A stretch of DNA of 64,000 nt. Source: Anaspis maculata. Taxonomy: Eukaryota; Arthropoda; Insecta; Coleoptera; Scraptiidae. Shown here in pieces: positions 35,100-45,974 of this stretch. The stretch's first letter is position 1, and every line of letters starts with the position of its first letter. A model generated the notes under the pieces. It made no database searches. It was not told where the DNA came from and was given only the letters and a program-made list of their open reading frames with translations. A program made the position numbers and the translations under genes. Location: the NCBI GenBank assembly GCA_949128115.1, contig OX421967.1, positions 58,044,855-58,108,854 on the forward strand. The letters are read 5' to 3'.

Positions 35100-35260
35100 T
35101 ACCTACCTCTACATATCTTATCTAGGTAAGTAAGTTGTCTCTACTTATTGCAACACATATTCAGAAGGACTGCTGCTAGCCAGTTGAGGTGTGAAGAACT
35201 GTATTGTTGGGTAGGCATCCACTCACTTATACCAACTGTGGCTGTTCCAGATCGTCAGTC

Positions 35261-36151
35261 ATGGATGAAATGCATCGTTGTCAACAGTGTTCGTATAAGT
35301 TTGAACTCGAGTTTCAACTGGAACACCACGTTCAAAGAGCTCACGAAAATGTGTATGCGGCAGAACTGTTCCATGCCATCGTGGAACCGGAGCAGTTTTC
35401 GTGCATTTGCTGCGAATTCAAGGGTTATTACAATTGGGACTTGTACGAACACTGCAAACACCAACATCACGGTAGGATCGACGACGACATCATCGTGCGA
35501 AGCTCATTTTGCAATGAAGAATTCCATAAGTTTCTGTGCGATTATTGTCGGCTTGGGTCCGATTCCGCATTGGTTCTGGTGAAACACACGGATTCTCATC
35601 GGATGGCAGCGATACTGGCGACACCACCACACACCAAACCAGTAGTTAACTCCGTTAAAGATTTCCCGCCCGCTGAATGTTGGAGCAAACCGAAATATTT
35701 GAAAAAGCACAAGTCGGTCCATGAAAAAATCGAGGGTTTTCAACTCGGTTTTCAAAGTGCAAAATGTTCATTTAAATCCGAACAGAAGTCGTATTTGAAA
35801 GTACACATGTTGAAACATGCTCATGTTGCCGTTGAAGACATCGTTTGGTTTCGATGTACAAAGTGTTCATATAAGTCCAAAGAAAAGAGCAATTTGAAGA
35901 AGCACACGTTGAAACATGCTTCCGCTGTTTGGTTCCAATGTGATAAGTGTTCATTCAAGACCATTAGTAGTTGTAATTTCAAAAGGCACATGTTGAAACA
36001 TGCTCCCGCTGAAGACATCTTTTGGTTTGAATGTGCAAAGTGTCCATATAAATTCAAGCAAAATGCCAAATTAAAGAGGCACTTGTTGACACACGCTACC
36101 GCTGGAGACATCGATTGGTTCGAATGTGATCAATGCTCATTTAACCCGTAA
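35261..36151 (+). CDS. 5' part of the zinc-finger ORF, up to the insertion
   Basis: Encodes 296 residues starting 'MDEMHRCQQCSYKF'. The upstream in-frame ATG at 35204 would add 19 residues across the putative splice acceptor, so I prefer 35261. The last residues ('CDQCSFNP') show a finger cut in half: the first Cys pair is present but the His pair is missing. Confidence 0.8.
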   Translation: MDEMHRCQQCSYKFELEFQLEHHVQRAHENVYAAELFHAIVEPEQFSCICCEFKGYYNWDLYEHCKHQHHGRIDDDIIVRSSFCNEEFHKFLCDYCRLGSDSALVLVKHTDSHRMAAILATPPHTKPVVNSVKDFPPAECWSKPKYLKKHKSVHEKIEGFQLGFQSAKCSFKSEQKSYLKVHMLKHAHVAVEDIVWFRCTKCSYKSKEKSNLKKHTLKHASAVWFQCDKCSFKTISSCNFKRHMLKHAPAEDIFWFECAKCPYKFKQNAKLKRHLLTHATAGDIDWFECDQCSFNP

Positions 36152-37082
36152 CCACTGAGGTGGAGTCTCACAGACTCCGCGCCACCTTCAGCTCTTAACC
36201 CCATCCCCAATTTTGATCCCATCAGTCCACTGGTTCTAGTACCTTCAAACCAAGGGTCAGTCTAGCCGTGCACCAAAGGGAAGAGGCATGCCATGATTGC
36301 AAAAATTTTTATTAGAGGTAGAAGTGGCGCAGGAGTCTCGCAGACTCCACCTCAGTAAGAACGTAACAATTTTATTATTTTCACTTTTCTCAAAAAAAAT
36401 AATTTTTGGGATAAAAACTGAATGAAAATGAATCCCAAGCCTGAAACTTCCCGACACAAAGTTAATTCCCTCGATATTGACTTTGAAGACATGCGTTGAG
36501 TTGACTTGATGAACTTGACAGCGATCTCAGTGAAAGTGCCTATTCCTTTCCCTGTTCCTGGAAAATCGACAATACTGGGGATAGGGATAGACCCTATCCA
36601 TCCAGATTTCACAGGGAGACAAAATACATATGTGCTGATTGTCGGGAGCCAATACGTCTCTTGGATGTTCCAGAAAAATATGTACAACCCGTGTCGAAAA
36701 AAGGGGTAAGAACCGCCTGCACGAATTTTTTTCTGAAAAAATATTTCTTGGTTTTTCACATTTTTACTATCTTTCAAGTTTGATTACCTTGTTTACGGAG
36801 TTATGTAGCTTAATTTTTTGTTTTAAGGTCAGAAATGGCCTAAAAGAAATATGCGTCTTTTTTGTGCAGTAATTTGCAAATTATTATTATTACAACACTG
36901 TTGCGGTGTTTTTTGTTCAAAAATGTATAAATGTACCTCAAAAAACATCACTCTTACTAGTGCCGTACTTGGATTGCATTTATTTTAATGTTTGTACCCT
37001 GATTAGCCCAATTTATTACTCGGAGTCTGTGAGACTCCACCTCAGCAGTTAAAGGAAAATACAGAACCTCAGTGGTTACGGG
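36145..37082. mobile_element. piggyBac-like nonautonomous element, 938 bp
   Basis: Perfect 16-bp terminal inverted repeats, CCCGTAACCACTGAGG, with TTAA at 36141-36144 and 37083-37086. TTAA duplication and a CCC start are hallmarks of the piggyBac superfamily. A 17-bp near-palindrome of the form GGAGTCT-n3-AGACTCC occurs three times (36162-36178, 36332-36348, 37022-37038). The last two are followed by ACCTCAG and the first is preceded by CTGAGGT, suggesting oriented transposase sites. Frames inside (such as 36352-36777 minus) show no transposase domain. Confidence 0.9.
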
Positions 37083-37086
37083 TTAA

Positions 37087-37978
37087 AACCAAGCATGATA
37101 CGAGTTTGAAAGGGCACATGTTGAGACATGCTACCGCCGAAGACATCAAGTGGTTTCAATGTGATCAATGCTCATTTAAAACCAGGCACAAAATGAGTTT
37201 GAAATACCACACCTTGAAACATGCTGCCGCTGAAGATATTGATTGGTTTGAGTGTGATAAATGTTTATTCAAAACCAAGCATCGTGAAAGTTTAAAAGGG
37301 CACATGTTAAAACATGCTTCCGCTGAAGATATCCATTGGTTGAATTGTAATGATTGTTCATTCAAAACCAAGCATTCAGCAAGTTTAAGAGTGCACAAGT
37401 CGAAACATGCTGCTGCCGAGGACATCGTTTGGTTTCGGTGTACAATGTGTCGATATAGATCTACTGAAAAGAGTAATTTGAAGAGGCACGTGTTGACACA
37501 CGCTGCCGCTGAAGATATCCGTTGGTTCCAGTGTGCAAAGTGTTCATTTAAATCCAAAGAAAAGAACAGTTTGAAGAGGCACATGCTGAAACATGCTGCC
37601 ACTGAAGACATCAATTGGTTTGAATGTAATAAATGTCCATTTAAAACCAAGCATTCTGTAAATTTGACGGGGCACATGCTGAAACATGCTGCTGCCAAAG
37701 ACATCGTTTGGTATCAATGTGCAAAGTGTTCGTATAAATGCAAAAACAGAGGCAATTTAAAGAAGCACATGTTGAAACATGCCGCCCCCGAAGACATCGA
37801 TTGGTTTGAATGTGATAAATGTTCATATAAAACGAAGCATTCTCAGAATCTAAAGAGTCACATGGTGGCACACGCTGCCGCAAAAGATATCGATTGGTTT
37901 GAATGTGATAAATGTCCGCATAAAACCAAGTATCATGCAAATTTAAAAAGGCACTTGTTGAAACATGCTTCTGCTTGA
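37087..37978 (+). CDS. 3' part of the zinc-finger ORF
   Basis: Starts by completing the split finger ('KTKHDTSLKGHMLRH'), then nine regular fingers separated by linkers of the 'AAAEDIDWF' type, ending 'HLLKHASA' and TGA at 37976. An internal ATG at 37106 could start a separate product, but nothing supports a promoter inside the insert. Confidence 0.8.
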
Positions 37979-38226
37979 GACATCGTTTGATGGTGTTTGA
38001 CGATTTGACTATGCGTAATATAGCGCAAAATTACGATCACACTTCTGGTTTCTTTGCAGTTGAATTGTTTACGTCGTACTGCTCTTCTTCGCGGTGCCGA
38101 TCTCTGGCCTACGCACAACATCGCGCAACATTGTTTTGTTGATAATTCATGAGTCACTGTACCCCGTACCTTCTTTAATTTTCCGCTGAAGTGATGTAGG
38201 CAACCAACAATACAACAACATCCAGA

Positions 38227-38232
38227 AATAAA
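38227..38232 (+). terminator. Polyadenylation signal AATAAA after the zinc-finger gene
   Basis: About 250 bp past the stop. A second AATAAA lies near 38449. Confidence 0.45.
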
Positions 38233-38789
38233 CTGTTCTCTTTGAACGCGTTGTTCCTTCTTTATTCTTTTTGCAAAAATTTCTGGATAATCCGCAAATT
38301 TTTTTCTAGATTATCATTCCACACGCCATTCTGAGTGATTTGCCGATTTTTTTGTTTCGATTTGCGTGTGTCCCTTGTGTCATGGACCCCAAAACTTTAT
38401 TAAATATAGAGTTGAACATTTTCATGTTTCCTTTGTTTATTTGAATGTAAATAAAGTTGGTGGGTAGGAAGGTAGGTAGCCACTAATGTAGACTCAGCAC
38501 TTGGATGAATAGTTCTAAGTAGATACGTATTACATGAACTGTACCTACAAAAGTTGGACTATTAAAAAAAAAGTCAAAAAAACCGGCTTCAATTATTTCC
38601 TATATGGTCTGGAACAATTCGATTTAGAGAACAGGAATTTTAAAATTATAAATTCCCTGAATTACTGCTCTACAGTATTATTGGTTGCCTATACTTGAAG
38701 TCGTAACTTTACATTCTCGAATATTGAACAAAAACCATTTCTGATAACAATCTGTTAAAATTCCGACATTGGGTGGTGACTGTTCTGAG

Positions 38790-39110
38790 CTTGCTGAGAT
38801 AGTGTCGGGCGTGCCACAGGGTGCAGTTCCCAGTCTGAATCTCTTTTCAATTTACATCTCAAAGCTGAGGGAAGTCTGACGACCATCGTCGTTCACCATT
38901 GTAAATCTCATTTCTACGCGGATGATGGGCAAGTCTTTTTGAGCTTTGATAACAAGGATGTTGCTGTGGCCTACCTGTATAACAAAGTAACTTTCAAGAC
39001 GGATATTCACAACATCAATATCCGCAGGAAAAATCTGATGACCGTACTGAAGCACCGTCACCAAACTATTTCAAAGTTCTTTTTCGTACTTCATCTGTAA
39101 ACTTTTCAAT
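38790..39110 (+). pseudogene. Non-LTR retrotransposon reverse-transcriptase fragment
   Basis: The plus strand reads 'VSGVPQGAVPSLNLFSIYIS', and after a frameshift 'SHFYADDGQVFLSF', the YADD active-site box. Both are typical of Jockey/CR1-type LINE reverse transcriptases. Very short and frameshifted. Confidence 0.75.
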
Positions 39111-39123
39111 TCGTTTCTGTGGC

Positions 39124-39524
39124 CTTGTTTACGCGAGGTTTTAAACTGGTGTCAAGGTCCGTAACATCAATGTTATCGTCCGCATAAACACCTCTAAACG
39201 CAAGTTTCGCAACAGCTGTTAAGCTTAGCTAAATGTGATTTTAAATTGCATTTAGTAAGCAAACAAGTGTTGGCAATCGCACGTAAACGCCCATGCCCAT
39301 CCGCAGTACACTGATGTAGCGAATGTTGCCTAAAATCGTGGTTTTTAGGCAACTTTCACTACAGAAGTGTACTGCGGAATGTATTTTACTGCCAGGGACT
39401 TTTCTCACACGATTCAAGAATAGCGGCCTAGGTTAAGGGGCTGTCGGCTGTCATTTTGGTCGGCGCGCGTAAACACTCCTAACTAACCACTGTCAAAATC
39501 TCTGCTAAGCCTCGCGTAGACAAG
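39124..39524. mobile_element. Small TIR element (about 400 bp)
   Basis: The ends 'CTTGTTTACGCGAGG' and 'CCTCGCGTAGACAAG' pair with one mismatch. It contains the hairpin at 39301-39377. No ORF and no clear target-site duplication. Confidence 0.6.
39301..39377. other. 77-nt hairpin
   Basis: Arms of 35 nt (starting CCGCAGTACACT and ending AGTGTACTGCGG) pair with four mismatches around a small loop (TCGTGG). Size and mismatch pattern resemble a precursor-miRNA stem, but it lies inside a TIR element and may simply be its core. No expression evidence from sequence. Confidence 0.6.
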
Positions 39525-39864
39525 CTCTGTATAACCTAACCAACACTTCTGACTTGTCTCTTGAGCGAATAATCAGGAACTCATTGTTGAGTAATAATAA
39601 TACACGGAACGATGAATGTGTGTTTAAGCCTCCTCTTCCAGGACTATGATGAGGTGAAGTGAGGAAGCGGGCTAAGAGTATGTGCGTAATAATGTCATCG
39701 GATGGCGTTGGTGTATAAGAGCTAGACTGGTACCGGCAGTTCAACCCTCTGACAGACAGACGTCGCTACTTGTGCTCGACATTGGTACTTGGGTATTACC
39801 CACCAATGTTTCTGAACATATTTTCTGATGCATCCTAAGCACTCATTGAAATGTGAACATAGAA
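39525..39864. other. Noncoding stretch before the satellite
   Basis: No supported gene. A 79-codon minus-strand frame (39505-39744) overlaps the TIR element and has no recognisable domain. Confidence 0.35.
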
Positions 39865-41559
39865 ATCCGTAGGAGATAAACACACGGAAATATCATCACC
39901 GCTTGGAGCCCCTCCTGATTGTGTTTTCTGATGAACCCTAATCGATTTTGATTCCGGAACATTCCACAGAACGCATTCAAGTTGTCTGTTGTGCTTTTCA
40001 GCATGAAAAATGTTTTTCATCAAAAAAATTAAATCGTTTCTGACCGAAAAAGCGTTTTAGGCGGCGTAAACCTCCACAAAACATTTTTCTTCGATCTGAC
40101 TCTAATTTTACCTTTCAAAAAATGAATTTTTGAGTTTTCATCTCTGGGTGATTAGAATACGTTTCCAGGTGTCGGTTTGACCCGCTGAAGCCAAATTCAA
40201 CGACAATTTTTTTATGTCCCCTACACCCCCTGCAAAACACCCGCAAAAAAATTTAAAAACCATTATTAGTCGTTCCACGAATCTTCAAAAGAGCTTGCAG
40301 CGCATGGAGCAATTCCTCCTTCTTCCTTCCTCCCATTCGAAATTTTTTGAACTTGGATGGATACGTTACAACATTGTCTGGTACACCGAACCACCCATAA
40401 ATACGTCGACATAAAAGGCCATGAGAGATAAACACACGAAAATATTATCATCCATTGCAGCCCCTAATGATTGTGTTTTTCAATTAATCCTGATCGATTT
40501 TGATTTTCAAACACAAAAAAGAACGTATTAAAGTCGTCCGTTGTGGTTTTCCGCATGGAAAGTGTTTATCATCAAAAAAATTTAATTTTTCTCAACCGAA
40601 AAAGCGTTTTGGCCGGCGTAAGCCTTTACAAGACATTTTTCTTACTTCTGACTCTAATTTTCTTTTTCAAAATATGAATTTCCCAGTTTTCATTTCTAGA
40701 TGATTAGAACACGTTTCCAGGTGTCAGATTGACCCGCTGAAGCCAAATTCAACTGCGATTTTTTCATGTCCCCCACCTTATTCCAGAACACCTTCAACAA
40801 AATTTGAAAACCATTTTTTTTCGTTCCATGAATCTTCAAAAGAACTTGCAGCGTATGGAGCAATTCCCATTTTGTCCTTCCTCCCATTTGAACTTTTTTG
40901 AACTTGGATGGATACGTTCCAATATTGTCCGGTACACCGAACCACCCATAAATACGTCGACATAAAAGGCCATGAGAGATAAACACACGAAAATATTATC
41001 ACCGATTTCGGCCCCTAATGATTGTGTTTTTCAATTAATCCTGATCGATTTTGATTTTCAAACACAAAAAAGAACGTATTAGAGTCGTCCGTTGTGGTTT
41101 TCCGCATGGAAAGTGTTTATCATCAAGAAAATTGAATTTTTCTCAACTGAAAAAGCGTTTTGGCCGGCGTAAGCCTTTACAAGACATTTTTCTTACTTCT
41201 GACTCTAATTTTATTTTTCAAAATATGAATTTCCCAGTTTTCATTTCTAGATGATTAGAACACGTTTCCAGGTGTCAGATTGACCCACTGAAGCCAAATT
41301 CAACTGCGATTTTTTCATGTCCCCCACCTTATTCCAGAACACCTTCAACAAAATTTGAAAACCATTTTTTTTCGTTCCATAAATCTTCAAAAGAACTTGC
41401 AGCGTATGGAGCAATTCCCATTTTGTCCTTCCTCCCATTTGAACTTTTTTGAACTTGGATGGATACGTTCCAATATTGTCCGGTACACCGAACCACCCAT
41501 AAATACGTCGACATAAAAGGCCATGAGAGATAAACACACGAAAATATTATCACCCATTT

Positions 41560-44500
41560 CGGCCCCTAATGATTGTGTTTTTCAATTAATCCTGATCGAT
41601 TTTGATTTTCAAACACAAAAAAGAACGTATTAAAGTCGTCCGTTGTGGTTTTCCGCATGGAAAGTGTTTATCATCAAAAAAATTTAATTTTTCTCAACCG
41701 AAAAAGCGTTTTGGCCGGCGTAAGCCTTTACAAGACATTTTTCTTACTTCTGACTCTAATTTTCTTTTTCAAAATATGAATTTCCCAGTTTTCATTTCTA
41801 GATGATTAGAACACGTTTCCAGGTGTCAGATTGACCCGCTGAAGCCAAATTCAACTGCGATTTTTTCATGTCCCCCACCTTATTCCAGAACACCTTCAAC
41901 AAAATTTGAAAACCATTTTTTTTCGTTCCATGAATCTTCAAAAGAACTTGCAGCGTATGGAGCAATTCCCATTTTGTCCTTCCTCCCATTTGAACTTTTT
42001 TGAACTTGGATGGATACGTTCCAATATTGTCCGGTACACCGAACCACCCATAAATACGTCGACATAAAAGGCCATGAGAGATAAACACACGAAAATATTA
42101 TCACCGATTTCGGCCCCTAATGATTGTGTTTTTCAATTAATCCTGATCGATTTTGATTTTCAAACACAAAAAAGAACGTATCAAAGATCGAAGTCGTCCG
42201 TTGTGGTTCTCCGCATGGAACGTGTTTTTCATCAAAAAAATTGAATTTTTCTTAACCGAAAAAGCGCTTTGGCCGGCGTAAGCCTTTACAAGACATTTTT
42301 CTTTCATCTGACTCTAATTTTATTTTTCAAAATATGAATTTTCCAGTTCTCATTTCCAGATGATTAGAATACGTTTCCAGGTGTCAGATTGACCCGCTGA
42401 AGCCAAATTCAACTGCGACTTTTTCATGTCCCCCACCTTATTCCAGAACACCTTCAACAAAATTTGAAAACCATTTTTTTTCGTTCCATAAATCTTCAAA
42501 AGAACTTGCAGCGTATGGAGCAATTCCCATTTTGTCCTTCCTCCCATTTGAACTTTTTTGAACTTGGATGGATACGTTCCAATATTGTCCGGTACACCGA
42601 ACCACCCATAAATACGTCGACATAAAAGGCCATGAGAGATAAACACACGAAAATATTATCACCCATTTCGGCCCCTAATGATTGTGTTTTTCAATTAATC
42701 CTGATCGATTTTGATTTTCAAACACAAAAAAGAACGTATTAAAGTCGTCCGTTGTGGTTTTCCGCATGGAAAGTGTTTATCATCAAGAAAATTGAATTTT
42801 TCTCAACTGAAAAAGCGTTTTGGCCGGCGTAAGCCTTTACAAGACATTTTTCTTACTTCTGACTCTAATTTTATTTTTCAAAATATGAATTTCCCAGTTT
42901 TCATTTCTAGATGATTAGAACACGTTTCCAGGTGTCAGATTGACCCACTGAAGCCAAATTCAACTGCGATTTTTTCATGTCCCCCACCTTATTCCAGAAC
43001 ACCTTCAACAAAATTTGAAAACCATTTTTTTTCGTTCCATGAATCTTCAAAAGAACTTGCAGCGTATGGAGCAATTCCCATTTTGTCCTTCCTCCCATTT
43101 GAACTTTTTTGAACTTGGATGGATACGTTCCAATATTGTCCGGTACACCGAACCACCCATAAATACGTCGACATAAAAGGCCATGAGAGATAAACACACG
43201 AAAATATTATCACCCATTGCGGCCCCTAATGATTGTGTTTTTCAACTAATCCTGATCGATTTTGATTTTCAAACACAAGAAAGAATGTATCAAAGTCGTC
43301 CGTTGTGGTTCTCCACATGGAAAGTGTTTTTCATCAAAAAAATTGAATTCTTCTCAACCTAAAAAGCGCTTTGGCCGGCGTAAGCCTTTACAAGACTTTT
43401 TTTTTTCATCTGACTCTAATTTTATTTTTCAAAATATGAATTTTCCAGTTTTCATTTCCAGATGATAAGAATACGTTTCCAGGTGTCAGATTGACCCGCT
43501 GAAGCCAAATTCAACTGCCATTTTTTCATGTCCCCCACCTTATTCCAGAACACCTTCAAAAAAATTTGAAAACCATTTTTTTTCGTTCCATAAATTTTCA
43601 AAACAACTTGCAACGCATGGAGCAATTTCCATTTTGTCCTTCCTCCCATTTGAACTTTTTTGAACTTGGATGGATACGTTCCAATATTGTCCGGTACACC
43701 GAACCACCCATAAATACGTCGACATAAAAGGCCATGAGAGATAAACACACGAAAATATTATCACCCATTTCGGCCCCTAATGATTGTGTTTTTCAATTAA
43801 TCCTGATCGATTTTGATTTTCAAACACAAAAAAGAACGTATTAAAGTCGTCCGTTGTGGTTTTCCGCATGGAAAGTGTTTATCATCAAGAAAATTGAATT
43901 TTTCTCAACTGAAAAAGCGTTTTGGCCGGCGTAAGCCTTTACAAGACATTTTTCTTACTTCTGACTCTAATTTTATTTTTCAAAATATGAATTTTCCAGT
44001 TTTCATTTCCAGATGATTAGAACACGTTTCCAGGTGTCAGATTGACCCACTGAAGCCAAATTCAACTGCGATTTTTTCATGTCCCCCACCTTATTCCAGA
44101 ACACCTTCAACAAAATTTGAAAACCATTTTTTTTCGTTCCATGAATCTTCAAAAGAACTTGCAGCGTATGGAGCAATTCCCATTTTGTCCTTCCTCCCAT
44201 TTGAACTTTTTTGAACTTGGATGGATACGTTCCAATATTGTCCGGTACACCGAACCACACATAAATACGTCGACATAAAAGGCCATGAGAGATAAACACA
44301 CGAAAATATTATCACCCATTGCGGCCCCTAATGATTGTGTTTTTCAACTAATCCTGATCGATTTTGATTTTCAAACACAAGAAAGAATGTATCAAAGTCG
44401 TCCGTTGTGGTTCTCCACATGGAAAGTGTTTTTCATCAAAAAAATTGAATTCTTCTCAACCTAAAAAGCGCTTTGGCCGGCGTAAGCCTTTACAAGACTT

Positions 44501-45970
44501 TTTTTTTTCATCTGACTCTAATTTTATTTTTCAAAATATGAATTTTCCAGTTTTCATTTCCAGATGATAAGAATACGTTTCCAGGTGTCAGATTGACCCG
44601 CTGAAGCCAAATTCAACTGCCATTTTTTCATGTCCCCCACCTTATTCCAGAACACCTTCAAAAAAATTTGAAAACCATTTTTTTTCGTTCCATAAATTTT
44701 CAAAACAACTTGCAACGCATGGAGCAATTTCCATTTTGTCCTTCCTCCCATTTGAACTTTTTTGAACTTGGATGGATACGTTCCAATATTGTCCGGTACA
44801 CCGAACCACCCATAAATACGTCGACATAAAAGGCCATGAGAGATAAACACACGAAAATATTATCACCCATTTCGGCCCCTAATGATTGTGTTTTTCAATT
44901 AATCCTGATCGATTTTGATTTTCAAACACAAAAAAGAACGTATTAAAGTCGTCCGTTGTGGTTTTCCGCATGGAAAGTGTTTATCATCAAGAAAATTGAA
45001 TTTTTCTCAACTGAAAAAGCGTTTTGGCCGGCGTAAGCCTTTACAAGACATTTTTCTTACTTCTGACTCTAATTTTATTTTTCAAAATATGAATTTTCCA
45101 GTTTTCATTTCCAGATGATAAGAATACGTTTCCAGGTGTCAGATTGACCCGCTGAAGCCAAATTCAACTGCCATTTTTTCATGTCCCCCACCTTATTCCA
45201 GAACACCTTCAACAAAATTTGAAAACCATTTTTTTTCGTTCCATAAATCTTCAAAAGAACTTGCAGCGTATGGAGCAATTCCCATTTTGTCCTGCCTCCC
45301 ATTTGAACTTTTTTGAACTTGGATGGATACGTTCCAATATTGTCCGGTACACCGAACCACCCATAAATACGTCGACATAAAAGGCCATGAGAGATAAACA
45401 CACGAAAATATTATCACCCATTGCGGCCCCTAATCATTGTGTTTTTCAATTAATCCTGATCGATTTTGATTTTCAAACACAAAAAAGAACGTATTAAAGT
45501 CGTCCGTTGTGGTTCTCCACAAGGAAAGTGTTTTTTATCAAAAAAATTGAATCTTTCTCAACCTAAAAAGCGCTTTGGCCGGCGTAAGCCTTTACAAGAC
45601 ATTTTTCTTACTTCTGACTCTAATTTTATTTTTCAAAATATGAATTTTCCAGTTTTCATTTCCAGATGATAAGAATACGTTTCCAGGTGTCAGATTGACC
45701 CGCTGAAGCCAAATTCAACTGCCATTTTTTCATGTCCCCCACCTTATTCCAGAACACCTTCAAAAAAATTTGAAAACCATTTTTTTTCGTTCCATAAATT
45801 TTCAAAACAACTTGCAACGCATGGAGCAATTTCCATTTTGTCCTTCCTCCCATTTGAACTTTTTTGAACTTGGATGGATACGTTCCAATATTGTCCGGTA
45901 CACCGAACCACCCATAAATACGTCGACATAAAAGGCCATGAGAGATAAACACACGAAAATATTATCACCC
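41560..45970. repeat. Eight-monomer higher-order block, copy 1
   Basis: The pattern of monomer variants from about 41560 repeats at +4415 bp (8 x 551 + 7). Shared private changes include a CRRIYVWF variant at about 44270 and 48680, and alternating dimers (43262/44364). Confidence 0.9.
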
Positions 45971-45974
45971 ATTT

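Larger units (their letters stand above)
35261..37978 (+). pseudogene. C2H2 zinc-finger protein gene interrupted by a TTAA element
   Basis: From the ATG at 35261 (just after an acceptor-like CTGTTCCAG, 35242-35250) the frame is open to 36151 (296 aa), where element sequence supplies a stop. After the insert, the same zinc-finger array continues in 37087-37978. Leaving out 36145-37082 and one TTAA makes 1776 nt (592 codons with the stop), in frame. There are about 16 C2H2 fingers (C-x2-C-x12-H-x3-5-H): three divergent ones at residues 6-120, then fingers with a conserved linker of the type 'HAAAEDIDWFEC' instead of TGEKP, plus two degenerate fingers near residues 145-185. Likely a nuclear DNA-binding protein. 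In this haplotype it would be truncated to about six fingers unless the insert is spliced out. Confidence 0.85.

Noticed and set aside
36352..36777. 141-codon minus-strand ORF inside the TTAA element as a transposase
   Set aside because: No DDD/DDE pattern or cysteine-rich C-terminus; far too short for a piggyBac transposase.
37165..37704. 179-codon minus-strand ORF with repeated cysteines
   Set aside because: Antisense shadow of the zinc-finger repeats.
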